A DNA stretch of 12,846 nucleotides. It comes from G021776435 sp046756245. Lineage in GTDB: Bacteria; Pseudomonadota; Alphaproteobacteria; Caulobacterales; Parvularculaceae. The position numbers were made by a program, and so were the translations under genes. This document shows, one piece after another, positions 1 to 6,288 of this stretch. Where the stretch lies: positions 1-12,846 of the forward strand of contig JBHHVZ010000080.1 of NCBI GenBank assembly GCA_046756245.1, read 5' to 3'. Below the pieces are notes generated by a model. It was not told the origin of the DNA and did no database searches. It saw only the letters and a list, made by a program, of their open reading frames with translations. How positions within the stretch are numbered: the stretch's first letter is position 1; each line of letters starts with the position of its first letter.

Positions 1-690
1 ATGCACGTCCGTCTGATCGCCCCACATCATCGGCATGATGTGGGGAAGGTCGTGATACCACTCGTAAAAGCTGAGCATCGTTCCGCCGAGCAAGTTGCAC
101 AGGCGGTGACCGGAGAGGAAGCTCACCATGCTCATCGCCGGAATCGGCGAAAACGACGCCAGATGATCCGGCCCGTATTGCTTAATCGTGTAAATCTTGG
201 CCGCGGCGATGATCTCGGTCGCCTCGTCCCATTTCACGCGCCGCCATCCGGCCTTGCCTCTTGCGGCGCGATAGGTCTTCGACCGTTCGGGATCTTCGAC
301 GATCGCGGCCCAGGCCTCGACAGGGTCCTTTCCGGCCCCGCGTTCAGCCCGGTAATAATCGAGCAGGACGCCGCGAACATAAGGATATTTGGGGCGCACG
401 GGGCTGTAGGGATACCAGGACGAAGAAATGCCGCGCTGACATCCGCGCGGTTCGTAATTGGGAATATCGGGGCTGATTTGCGGCCAGTCCGTCTTCTGGA
501 GCTCCCAGGTGATCAAGCCGTCCTTGACAAAGACCTCCCATGAGCAGGACCCGGAGCAATTGACGCTGTGGCTGGTGCGCACAGACTTGTCGTAGGACCA
601 ACGCCGCCGATAGAAATCTTCCCAGTCCCGCGCCTCGTCGAGAATGCGGAACCATCGCGAACCAGGGCCGTGTCCGTTTCCTCGGGGCAT
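1..690 (-). CDS. narG: Respiratory nitrate reductase alpha subunit NarG (N-terminal 230 residues, cut by window edge)
   Basis: This is the catalytic molybdenum subunit of membrane-bound nitrate reductase, which reduces nitrate to nitrite on the cytoplasmic side with quinol electrons delivered through NarI and NarH. The visible 230 residues hold the N-terminal [4Fe-4S] (FS0) ligands H41, C45, C49 and C84, with the motif HSVNCSGSC and then EPRGC. They also hold the Mo-ligand aspartate, D214, in WYHDLP. The C84-to-D214 distance is 130 residues, the same as C92-to-D222 in E. coli NarG, so there is no net indel. SPIPAMSMVS and WGDQTDV are further NarG signatures. No twin-arginine leader is seen. 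The start at 690 is chosen because GAAAGGA lies about 8-9 nt upstream; in-frame ATGs at 699 and 714 have poorer spacing. It follows the 74-aa gene by 13 nt. A related type II DMSO reductase, such as a nitrite oxidoreductase, cannot be excluded from this fragment. Confidence 0.9.
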   Translation of the reverse strand, partial: MPRGNGHGPGSRWFRILDEARDWEDFYRRRWSYDKSVRTSHSVNCSGSCSWEVFVKDGLITWELQKTDWPQISPDIPNYEPRGCQRGISSSWYPYSPVRPKYPYVRGVLLDYYRAERGAGKDPVEAWAAIVEDPERSKTYRAARGKAGWRRVKWDEATEIIAAAKIYTIKQYGPDHLASFSPIPAMSMVSFLSGHRLCNLLGGTMLSFYEWYHDLPHIMPMMWGDQTDVH

Positions 691-703
691 GTCGTGCATC
701 CTT

Positions 704-928
704 TCATCTCTCATCCGCGCTATGGCCGCGCGGCTTGAGATCCGGTTCGGGAGCGGCTGCGAGGCTGTGCTCGTTCATGAAGCGCTCCATTTCATCAAGG
801 TCCCGGAAGTATTTGTGTCTGCCGCTTCGGATGTGGCGGATATGGCCCCGCCAGGGCGTCAGCCCCACAGTTCCGTTCTCGCGCCAAAGACGCGCGACGA
901 AAACATTATCCGAACATTCTCCGACCAC
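704..928 (-). CDS. Conserved small protein (74 aa), first gene of the narG operon
   Basis: The function is unknown. The 74-residue product has a compact core reading FVARLWREN, TPWRGHIRHI, SGRHKYFRDL and DEMERFM. This pattern of an R-L-W strand, a WRGH-I-H strand, an SG turn with an aromatic, and a DL-E-FM helix resembles a family of short soluble hypothetical proteins that I recall from several bacteria. The tail from about residue 55 is Ala/Pro-rich and charged. The start is GTG at 928: an in-frame TGA lies two codons upstream, and GCGGGA sits 8 nt before the GTG. The stop at 704-706 lies 13 nt before the narG start, inside the narG ribosome-binding region, so the two genes are probably translationally coupled. 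There is no membrane segment and no cysteine pair. A role in nitrate reductase assembly or regulation is inferred from position only. Confidence 0.7.
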   Translation of the reverse strand: MVGECSDNVFVARLWRENGTVGLTPWRGHIRHIRSGRHKYFRDLDEMERFMNEHSLAAAPEPDLKPRGHSADER

Positions 929-965
929 GTCTCAAATCCCGCCCTCGACTTTCCGGAGCCAGCAT

Positions 966-985
966 GAGCGTCAACGCAGACGCTC
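966..985. repeat. Palindrome overlapping the predicted start of the narG operon
   Basis: GAGCGTC (966-972) and GACGCTC (979-985) are perfect reverse complements separated by six bases. The symmetry overlaps the predicted -10 hexamer and start region of the small-ORF/narG operon. It could be an operator for a second regulator or a hairpin at the 5' end of the transcript. No T-run follows it on either strand, so a terminator for the upstream regulator gene is less likely. Confidence 0.5.
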
Positions 986-987
986 TA
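982..987 (-). promoter_or_regulatory. Predicted -10 hexamer for the small-ORF/narG operon
   Basis: Read on the minus strand, TAGAGC lies exactly 8 nt downstream of the last of three direct repeats. That is the spacing reported for SARP-activated promoters, where the activator replaces the -35 contact. Transcription would start near 975, giving a leader of roughly 45-50 nt before the GTG at 928. No -35 hexamer is evident, as expected for activator-dependent initiation. The hexamer is a weak match to TATAAT, so this call depends on the repeat array. Confidence 0.4.
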
Positions 988-995
988 GGGCGGGG

Positions 996-1024
996 CGGTG
1001 ACAATCCGGTGACGGCCCGGTGAC
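996..1024 (-). promoter_or_regulatory. Three 11-bp-spaced CGGTGAC repeats; candidate SARP operator
   Basis: CGGTGAC occurs at 996-1002, 1007-1013 and 1018-1024, a period of exactly 11 bp with 4-bp spacers AATC and GGCC between them. On the minus strand the unit is GTCACCG. Heptamer direct repeats at 11-bp intervals, ending about 8 bp before a -10 element, are the known binding architecture of SARP-type activators such as ActII-ORF4. The array sits 14 nt beyond the stop of a BTAD/winged-helix regulator and about 70 bp upstream of the GTG of the small-ORF/narG operon. The repeats are directly seen. Their binding by the adjacent regulator is inferred. Confidence 0.6.
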
Positions 1025-1038
1025 GGAAATGACGTCGA

Positions 1039-2220
1039 TCAGAAAACAGAGCGCGCTTTTCGAACGCTCGATATCGTCTCGTAGAGCGCCCAGGTTTCGG
1101 ATGACGGTTCGACCGCTAATTCCTCATCCAGGATGCGGCGACAGCGGTGAAACTGCTCGATGGCCGCGCGGCGGCGGCCAAGGCGGCAGAGACTCTCCAT
1201 CAGGGCGCGATGAAAGCTTTCCCGGCAAGACTCGTGGATCAGCGCGACGCGGCAAATCTGGACGGCTTCTTCATGGTCGTTGCGGGCTGCGTAAAATCGT
1301 CGCAGGCGCATCAGAAGATCGAGATAGGTTTCCCGCAATCGCTCTCTTTCTTCGGAGCACCAGTCGGCATAGAGCTCCTCTCCGAGCAGATCGCCGCGAT
1401 AGAGATGGCGCGCCTGTTCGCAGCTTTCAAAAGCGGCTTCGGACCGGCCTTGAGCTTCGAAGCCGCGACCGCGCGCGACAAGCTCGTCGAAGGCCAGATG
1501 ATCGATCCATACAGCGTCCCGGCGCAACCGATAGGCGCCGTCGAGAAACTCGACGATATTTTTGCCGGCGCCCGCGTCGAAGATTTTCTTGCGCAGGGAA
1601 TAAACGACGACTTTAAGCCGTTCGCGGCCCGTCTCCTCGTCGGCGTCCGGCCAGAGGAGGTCGATGAGGCGACCGCGGTGAACCGTCTGATCGACGTGAA
1701 GCGCGAGATATTTGAGAAGGGTGAGCGACTGCTTCCGGTCCCAACGCTCGACCGCGAGACCGCGCGCGCCGACAGCGAGCGCAAAGCGTCCGAGGGTGAA
1801 TATGCGCACGCGCGGCGAGCGCGGCGCGTCGTCCTTTTCTTCGAACGAGGTCTTCGGACGCAGAAAGAGAATCGCCGCAGCGGATGTGCTTTCGCCGCCC
1901 CGGCCTTGCGCCGAAATGGTCAGGCTGGCGATTCCGACCCGGCGCCATCCTCCGTCGTGGCAGCGCACGGAGCACGTGTGTACGGCGTAGGATTGGCAGC
2001 GCCCAAAACACAGGGAAGCCTCGCAACCCGGATGACACAGGGGCTCGCCGCCTGGCAGAACCGCCTGCAAAATCTCATGACAGAACCGCCCGATCACCTC
2101 GGGAGCGCTATAGCCGAGAAGCGTGCTCGCCCTGTCGTTCCAGGCCATAATCCGCTGATCGCCATCCACCGCCAAAGCGGCGTCGGAGGCGTTTTCAACG
2201 AGATCGGCCACATAACCCAT
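1039..2220 (-). CDS. PAS-domain SARP/BTAD-family transcriptional activator
   Basis: This is a predicted cytoplasmic DNA-binding activator of 393 residues. Residues 3-125 form a PAS domain (VENASDAALAVDGDQRIMAWN, then LLGY near 35). Residues 137-235 are an OmpR-type winged helix (VRIFTLGRFAL, WDRKQSLTLLKYL, LIDLLWPDA, VVVYSLRKKI). Residues 240-385 form a BTAD helical-repeat domain. Classical SARPs have the winged helix plus BTAD; the N-terminal PAS is an added sensor. The PAS carries C47, C62, C66, C71, C75, C83 and C87, suggesting a metal, Fe-S or redox site. The frame is open to a TTG at 2295, but the PAS homology begins at the ATG at 2220, so that start is preferred; its ribosome-binding site is weak. 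It lies directly upstream of the narG operon, with candidate operator repeats 14 nt past its stop, and is the likely regulator of that operon. Confidence 0.85.
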   Translation of the reverse strand: MGYVADLVENASDAALAVDGDQRIMAWNDRASTLLGYSAPEVIGRFCHEILQAVLPGGEPLCHPGCEASLCFGRCQSYAVHTCSVRCHDGGWRRVGIASLTISAQGRGGESTSAAAILFLRPKTSFEEKDDAPRSPRVRIFTLGRFALAVGARGLAVERWDRKQSLTLLKYLALHVDQTVHRGRLIDLLWPDADEETGRERLKVVVYSLRKKIFDAGAGKNIVEFLDGAYRLRRDAVWIDHLAFDELVARGRGFEAQGRSEAAFESCEQARHLYRGDLLGEELYADWCSEERERLRETYLDLLMRLRRFYAARNDHEEAVQICRVALIHESCRESFHRALMESLCRLGRRRAAIEQFHRCRRILDEELAVEPSSETWALYETISSVRKARSVF

Positions 2221-2356
2221 AACAGGCTGCCCGACGATAGCGCCGCGCGTTCCGCGACGCCCCTGACAATACACCCGGCCGAGAGCGCAATCCAAGATTA
2301 GTCAATCCTGCGCTTTGGAGACACGATGCGATAAAGGGCTTTGACGCGGCTAATTC

Positions 2357-2378
2357 TCAAGCGCTCTGGATCAAGCGC
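2357..2378. repeat. Direct repeat TCAAGCGC x2, 14 bp apart
   Basis: TCAAGCGC occurs at 2357-2364 and 2371-2378, just past the stop of the AraC-family gene and upstream of the PAS-SARP gene on the minus strand. The whole 2221-2383 spacer (163 bp) holds no gene that I can support. The repeat might be an operator for the PAS-SARP gene, but an 8-mer pair is weak evidence. No convincing terminator was seen here. Confidence 0.3.
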
Positions 2379-2383
2379 ATGAA

Positions 2384-3226
2384 TTAACGGGTTTTCTTCT
2401 GCTGCTGCCTCAGCGACCCTTTCCGTTCTTCGTCTCTGCGAAACTTGCTGGGCGAAAGGCCGATATGGGTTTTGAACTGACGTGAAAAGTGGAAAGGCGT
2501 GTCATAGCCAAGCATTTCGGCGATTTGCGCAATCGAATGGTTGGACCTCAATAGCAGTGTGCGCGCCGTCTCCAGGCGTGTCCGCGTGATGTAAGCGCGC
2601 GGCGATACGCCCTGGAAATAGCGAAAGAGCCGGCAGAAATGTTTCGCCGAAATATTTAACTCGGCGGCCAAGCTTTCGACACGCACATGCCGTCCCGGAT
2701 TGCACTGGATTCGTTTGCACATTTGCTCGATCCGTCGCGCCTGATCGCCGAGCGGGCCCGCGGGCCAGGTTCGCGCATCCTGCCGTACGACCTCCATCAA
2801 CGCCGCCTGCAACCAAGCGCAGGCCCAGTCAAAACAGCCGTCGCGGTGACAGTTGATCGCGCGATCAAGAAGCTCCCGAAAGAATCCGCCAGCCTCCATC
2901 TTGCGGCTGAACGGCGGCAGATGTTCGGACGGCGGATCGAAAACGCCGCCCTCCGGCTTCCAGAGTTCGAAATGCACGGCGATCAGTTTCAGCGGCCGTT
3001 CCGGCTCGTGGCCGGCTGCATAGGCGCCGCCGCGCCGCAACACCAGGCAATCGTCGGCGGTAAGCGGCCATCGCCGATCCCCGTCGCCGATCCAGCCGAC
3101 GCCAGCGGCCACATACCAAAGATCAAGATAGGGAAGATCGCGGACGCTCCATGACCAGTCGGGCGCGCAATCGAAAAAATCGCCCCACCGAAACGTCGCG
3201 CGACTTTCGGGAAGCCAAAGCCTCAT
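2384..3226 (-). CDS. AraC-family transcriptional regulator
   Basis: The product is a 280-residue one-component regulator. Residues 1-125 look like an AraC-type cupin sensor (WYVAAGVGWIGDG, then a C-L-V-L-R-R-G strand and LKLIAVHFELW). Residues 170-265 hold the double helix-turn-helix: VESLAAELNISAKHFCRLFR at about 183-202 and IAQIAEMLGYDTPFHFSRQF at 232-251, followed by the family's GLSPSKFR ending. The tail is basic and Gln-rich. The effector cannot be read from sequence. It is divergent from the acyl-CoA cluster, with 106 bp between start codons, and is the natural candidate for its control. The ATG at 3226 has no Shine-Dalgarno sequence, and a TTGACA-containing promoter would start transcription almost at the ATG, so the mRNA may be nearly leaderless. 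One copy of a 10-bp repeat covers the start codon, which suggests autoregulation. Confidence 0.9.
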   Translation of the reverse strand: MRLWLPESRATFRWGDFFDCAPDWSWSVRDLPYLDLWYVAAGVGWIGDGDRRWPLTADDCLVLRRGGAYAAGHEPERPLKLIAVHFELWKPEGGVFDPPSEHLPPFSRKMEAGGFFRELLDRAINCHRDGCFDWACAWLQAALMEVVRQDARTWPAGPLGDQARRIEQMCKRIQCNPGRHVRVESLAAELNISAKHFCRLFRYFQGVSPRAYITRTRLETARTLLLRSNHSIAQIAEMLGYDTPFHFSRQFKTHIGLSPSKFRRDEERKGSLRQQQKKTR

Positions 3227-3259
3227 GTCTTAAAAGTGTATTTAAATGCGCCTCATGTC
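3220..3259. repeat. 10-bp direct repeat GCCTCATGTC x2, candidate AraC-regulator operator
   Basis: GCCTCATGTC occurs at 3220-3229 and 3250-3259, 30 bp (about three helical turns) apart on the same face of the DNA. AraC-family dimers usually bind direct repeats. One copy overlaps the start codon of the AraC-family gene and the other overlaps its predicted -35 hexamer, so occupancy could both autoregulate that gene and influence the divergent acyl-CoA cluster. The repeat is directly visible. The binding assignment is inference. Confidence 0.5.
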
Positions 3260-3261
3260 AA
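3235..3261 (-). promoter_or_regulatory. Predicted promoter of the AraC-family gene
   Basis: On the minus strand a perfect TTGACA (3256-3261) is followed after 15 nt by TACACT (3235-3240), a 4/6 match to TATAAT. The spacer is short by about 2 nt. Transcription would start near 3228, almost at the ATG at 3226. A good -35/-10 pair for the divergent ligase gene is not evident: TTGAGA at 3276-3281 and TATACA at 3304-3309 are 22 nt apart, which is too far for sigma-70. Confidence 0.4.
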
Positions 3262-3332
3262 TGGAGATGGCGCGTTTGAGAAACTAGAAACGTTCGAAAG
3301 AGATATACAGGCCATGGCCGGCGATACCTCCT

Positions 3333-4973
3333 ATGCGACCGTATCCTCTAGAAGAACGCATTCTCGGCGCCATCCTCCAGGACAAGGCGGCGGCGCACCC
3401 AAGCAAAACCTTCCTCAAATTTCACGACGGCGAGCGGACCTATCGCGACGTTGACGACATGGCGAACCGGATCGCCCAGGGTCTCATAACCTGCGGCGTC
3501 AAGCAGCACAGCCATGTAGCCGTCATGCTGCCCAACTGCGCGGACTTTCTGTTCGCAATGACCGCGCTGGCCAAACTCGGCGCCGTGGCTGCGCCGATAA
3601 ACACCGCGTTCAAAGGCGATATCCTGCGTCACGTTCTTGATACGTCTGACGTGTCGGCAATGATCGTCGATGAGCTCTGTCTTGGCCAGCTCGCTGCGAT
3701 CGAAGATCGTCTGCCTCGGCTTCGATTGGTCATCGTCCGCACCGACGCCGCAACGCCGAATTCGAATTACGGTCTCAGCAAGCGGGTCATTTCTTGGACG
3801 CGACTGCTGAACTTCGGCCACGACACTCCTTCCGTCCGTGTACGTTATTGCGACCTTCAGTCCATCATGTTCACTTCGGGCACGACCGGGCCGTCAAAGG
3901 GCGTGATGGTTCCGCACGCCCACGCCCTTACGGACGCCCTGGATTCCAAGCGTCTCCTGGCTTACCGCCCGGACGACACGATCTACTGTCCATTGCCCCT
4001 GTTCCACGCCGCCGCCTTATGGGACGGCTTCATGACCGCATTATTGACGGGATGCAGCATCGCAATCGTCGAACGCTTCAGCGCCTCACGCTTCTGGACC
4101 GACATTCGCCGCTTTGGCGCGACCGTGGCGATGGGCATATTTTCCATGATCCCGATTCTGCTGAAGCAGCCGCCGGCGGAGGACGACAAAGACCACTCGT
4201 TGCGCGCGCTTTATCTTGGAAAATCGAGCCTCGACGAAGCGTTTTATGCGCGATTCGGGGTTCACGCGGTGGAATCCTACACAAGCACCGAGATCGGCGT
4301 CGGCGCCTGCAGTCCCTACGGCGAATGGCGCGTCGGCTCCTGCGGCCGGGCGAACGAGACGACTCATGAAATCGCGATTGTCGACGCCGAAGACAACGCA
4401 GCGCGCCCCGGCGAGCCCGGCGAAATCGTCGTCCGCCCGAGGCGGCCTTATGTCATGACGCTTGGTTATTACAACGATCCTTCCGCCACGGCTCATACGT
4501 TCCGCAATCTGTGGTTCCACACGGGCGATCGCGGCTATCGCGACGCCGACGGCTATTTCTATTTCGTCGAGCGGATGAAGGACTGCATCCGAAGACGCGG
4601 CGAGAACATTTCCGCCTTCGAAGTGGAGCAAATCGTCAACGCGCATCCCGCAGTGCTCGAGTCGGCGGCCTTCGCCGCGCCCTCGGACATCGAGGAAGAC
4701 ACGCTCAAGGTGGCGGCCGTTTTGGTTTCCGGCGCCCGGCTGGACTCCGACGAACTCGCCGCTTTCTGCCGCGCGCGGCTGCCCGCTTTCATGATCCCTG
4801 AACTGATCGAGTTCGTGGACGCGTTGCCGCGATCGGCGATCGGCAAGATCGCCAAGCATCGGCTGCGCGAACAGGCGCGCCGCGAGATGGCGGCGCAGAC
4901 GCCGAATACGACGCCGGTTTCCCGCAGCGGCGTTGCGGACGTGGGCGGCGCGGTCGCGGAGAGAAAACCATGA
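3333..4973 (+). CDS. AMP-forming acyl-CoA ligase (ANL superfamily, CaiC-like)
   Basis: This enzyme activates a carboxylic acid to its CoA thioester through an acyl-AMP intermediate. The 546-residue length is normal for the family. Core motifs are present: the P-loop TSGTTGPSKG at 181-190, YTSTE at 316-320, the adenosine-binding HTGD at 396-399, the hinge region RMKDCIRRRGENIS at 414-427, and the catalytic lysine K505 in SAIGK. The overall style is closest to crotonobetaine/carnitine-CoA ligases and related short or branched-acid ligases, but the acid substrate cannot be assigned. A 30-residue Ala/Gly/Pro-rich tail follows residue 515. The ATG at 3333 is the only usable start after an in-frame TAG at 3285, yet it has no Shine-Dalgarno sequence. 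The stop overlaps the next gene by 4 nt (ATGA), so the two are translationally coupled. It is the first gene of the plus-strand catabolic cluster. Confidence 0.92.
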   Translation: MRPYPLEERILGAILQDKAAAHPSKTFLKFHDGERTYRDVDDMANRIAQGLITCGVKQHSHVAVMLPNCADFLFAMTALAKLGAVAAPINTAFKGDILRHVLDTSDVSAMIVDELCLGQLAAIEDRLPRLRLVIVRTDAATPNSNYGLSKRVISWTRLLNFGHDTPSVRVRYCDLQSIMFTSGTTGPSKGVMVPHAHALTDALDSKRLLAYRPDDTIYCPLPLFHAAALWDGFMTALLTGCSIAIVERFSASRFWTDIRRFGATVAMGIFSMIPILLKQPPAEDDKDHSLRALYLGKSSLDEAFYARFGVHAVESYTSTEIGVGACSPYGEWRVGSCGRANETTHEIAIVDAEDNAARPGEPGEIVVRPRRPYVMTLGYYNDPSATAHTFRNLWFHTGDRGYRDADGYFYFVERMKDCIRRRGENISAFEVEQIVNAHPAVLESAAFAAPSDIEEDTLKVAAVLVSGARLDSDELAAFCRARLPAFMIPELIEFVDALPRSAIGKIAKHRLREQARREMAAQTPNTTPVSRSGVADVGGAVAERKP

Positions 4974-6205
4974 ACTGGGATGACACGCCCGAACAGGCGG
5001 CGTTTCGCGCCGAAGTGCAGCGTTTTATCCGCGAGCGATTCCCTCCTGGTTATCTGCCGGACGCCGAAGGCGAGGCCAGTCTCGAGCCGGAAGACGTATA
5101 CGGATTCAATTGGGCCGCCGATCGTCGGTCGGATGACCCTGAACGGCGCGCGGCGGCCCTGAGCTGGGCCCGCGCATTGGCCGAAAAGGGCTGGGTTGCG
5201 CCGCACTGGCCTCAGAAGTACGGCGGCGCCGGTCTCGACATATTCCGTGAATTCATCCTGCACGAAGAGATGATGCGCGCGGGCGTTCCGACGGTGAACG
5301 GCATCGGCGCGTTCCTCCTCGGGCCTACGCTGCTGCGATATGGCGATGAAATCCAACGCCGCGCGCATCTTCCGAGAATCAGCGCGGGCGAGGAAGTCTG
5401 GGCGCAAGGCTTCAGCGAGCCCGACGCCGGCTCCGACCTCGCGGCATTGCGCACGCGGGCGGTTCGCGACGGCGATCATTACGTCGTTAATGGACAAAAG
5501 GTCTGGACCTCGCTGGCGCAGCACGCTGACTGGCTGTTCGCACTCGTGCGCACCGATCCGAAGGCGCCGAAACATCGCGGCATCACTTTTCTCATGATCG
5601 ACCTCGCCAGTCCCGGCGTCGCTGTGCGGCCGATCGAGGACATGCGCGGCGATCATCCGTTCGCCGAGGTCTTCTTGGAGAATGTGCGGGTTCCGACAAC
5701 CAACCGGGTCGGCGAGGAAAACCATGGCTGGCGCGTCGCCATGGCGACGCTCGACTTCGAGCGTTCGGGCATCGGCGCGACCATCAAGTGCGAACAGGCG
5801 TTGAACCGCCTCATCCGCTTTATCCACAGCGACGAAGGCAAGGCATATCTGCGGAGCGATTGGCGCCAGTCGGTGCGGCATGAAATCGCCGAACGCTACA
5901 TCGAAATTCGCGTTCTTTACAATCTGGCGCTCAGCGCGGCCTCTAAGTCGGCCGCCGGCGAAACTGCGAGCGATACGGCGTCAATCAACCGGCTCTTCGG
6001 CGCCGCCGTCTATCAGCGTCTGGCGCGCACCGGCGCCAAGGCGTTCGGCGTTTATGGAAATCTCTGGCAACGGAAGAGCGCGCCTTTGGGCGCGCACTTT
6101 ACGCGCGACTGCGCCGCCGCACTGGCGCAGTCGTTTCTCGCCGGGAGCTCCGAAATTCAGCGGAACGTGATCGCCACCCGGGGGCTGGGGCTGCCGCGGG
6201 AATAG
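4970..6205 (+). CDS. Acyl-CoA dehydrogenase, probable catalytic subunit of a heteromeric pair
   Basis: This FAD-dependent enzyme introduces the alpha-beta double bond into an acyl-CoA. The 411-residue protein has WAQGFSEPDAGSDLAALRT at 144-162, NGQKVWTS at 174-181, and the C-terminal SSEIQRNVIATRGLG at 393-407. The usual loop glutamate (E376 of medium-chain enzymes, in YEG) is replaced by an AG, but LDFERSG at 261-267 offers E264 at the position used as base by isovaleryl-CoA dehydrogenase. The canonical FAD-contact motif of the R-x-x-F-G type is missing, with a long insert near 285-310 instead. This pattern resembles the FadE26/FadE29 type, which works only with a partner subunit; the other dehydrogenase in this cluster fits that role. 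GGAGAG lies 6 nt before the ATG, and the gene overlaps the ligase by 4 nt. Confidence 0.92.
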   Translation: MNWDDTPEQAAFRAEVQRFIRERFPPGYLPDAEGEASLEPEDVYGFNWAADRRSDDPERRAAALSWARALAEKGWVAPHWPQKYGGAGLDIFREFILHEEMMRAGVPTVNGIGAFLLGPTLLRYGDEIQRRAHLPRISAGEEVWAQGFSEPDAGSDLAALRTRAVRDGDHYVVNGQKVWTSLAQHADWLFALVRTDPKAPKHRGITFLMIDLASPGVAVRPIEDMRGDHPFAEVFLENVRVPTTNRVGEENHGWRVAMATLDFERSGIGATIKCEQALNRLIRFIHSDEGKAYLRSDWRQSVRHEIAERYIEIRVLYNLALSAASKSAAGETASDTASINRLFGAAVYQRLARTGAKAFGVYGNLWQRKSAPLGAHFTRDCAAALAQSFLAGSSEIQRNVIATRGLGLPRE

Positions 6206-6218
6206 CCGCGCGTTGCGC

Positions 6219-6236
6219 CCTCGCCTGCACGCGAGG
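6219..6236 (+). repeat. Small hairpin in the 83-bp gap before the hydratase gene
   Basis: CCTCGC (6219-6224) and GCGAGG (6231-6236) form a 6-bp stem with a 6-nt loop, 14 nt after the dehydrogenase stop. No T-run follows, so it is not a standard terminator. It could be a processing or mRNA-stability element within the operon. Confidence 0.3.
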
Positions 6237-6288
6237 CGTTCGGCGCGGCGAAGCGAAAAGAAATGAAACGCAAGGAAAGGACGAAACC

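Noticed and set aside
113..119. Another CGGTGAC heptamer inside narG (and one near 2845 in the AraC-family gene)
   Set aside because: Both are single copies inside coding sequence without 11-bp partners, so they are expected by chance.
1147..2301. A 384-codon plus-strand frame opposite the PAS-SARP gene
   Set aside because: It is a shadow of the regulator's codon bias and shows no recognisable domain.
4559..5881. A 440-codon minus-strand frame opposite the ligase/dehydrogenase junction
   Set aside because: It spans two real, overlapping plus-strand genes and has no domain signature.
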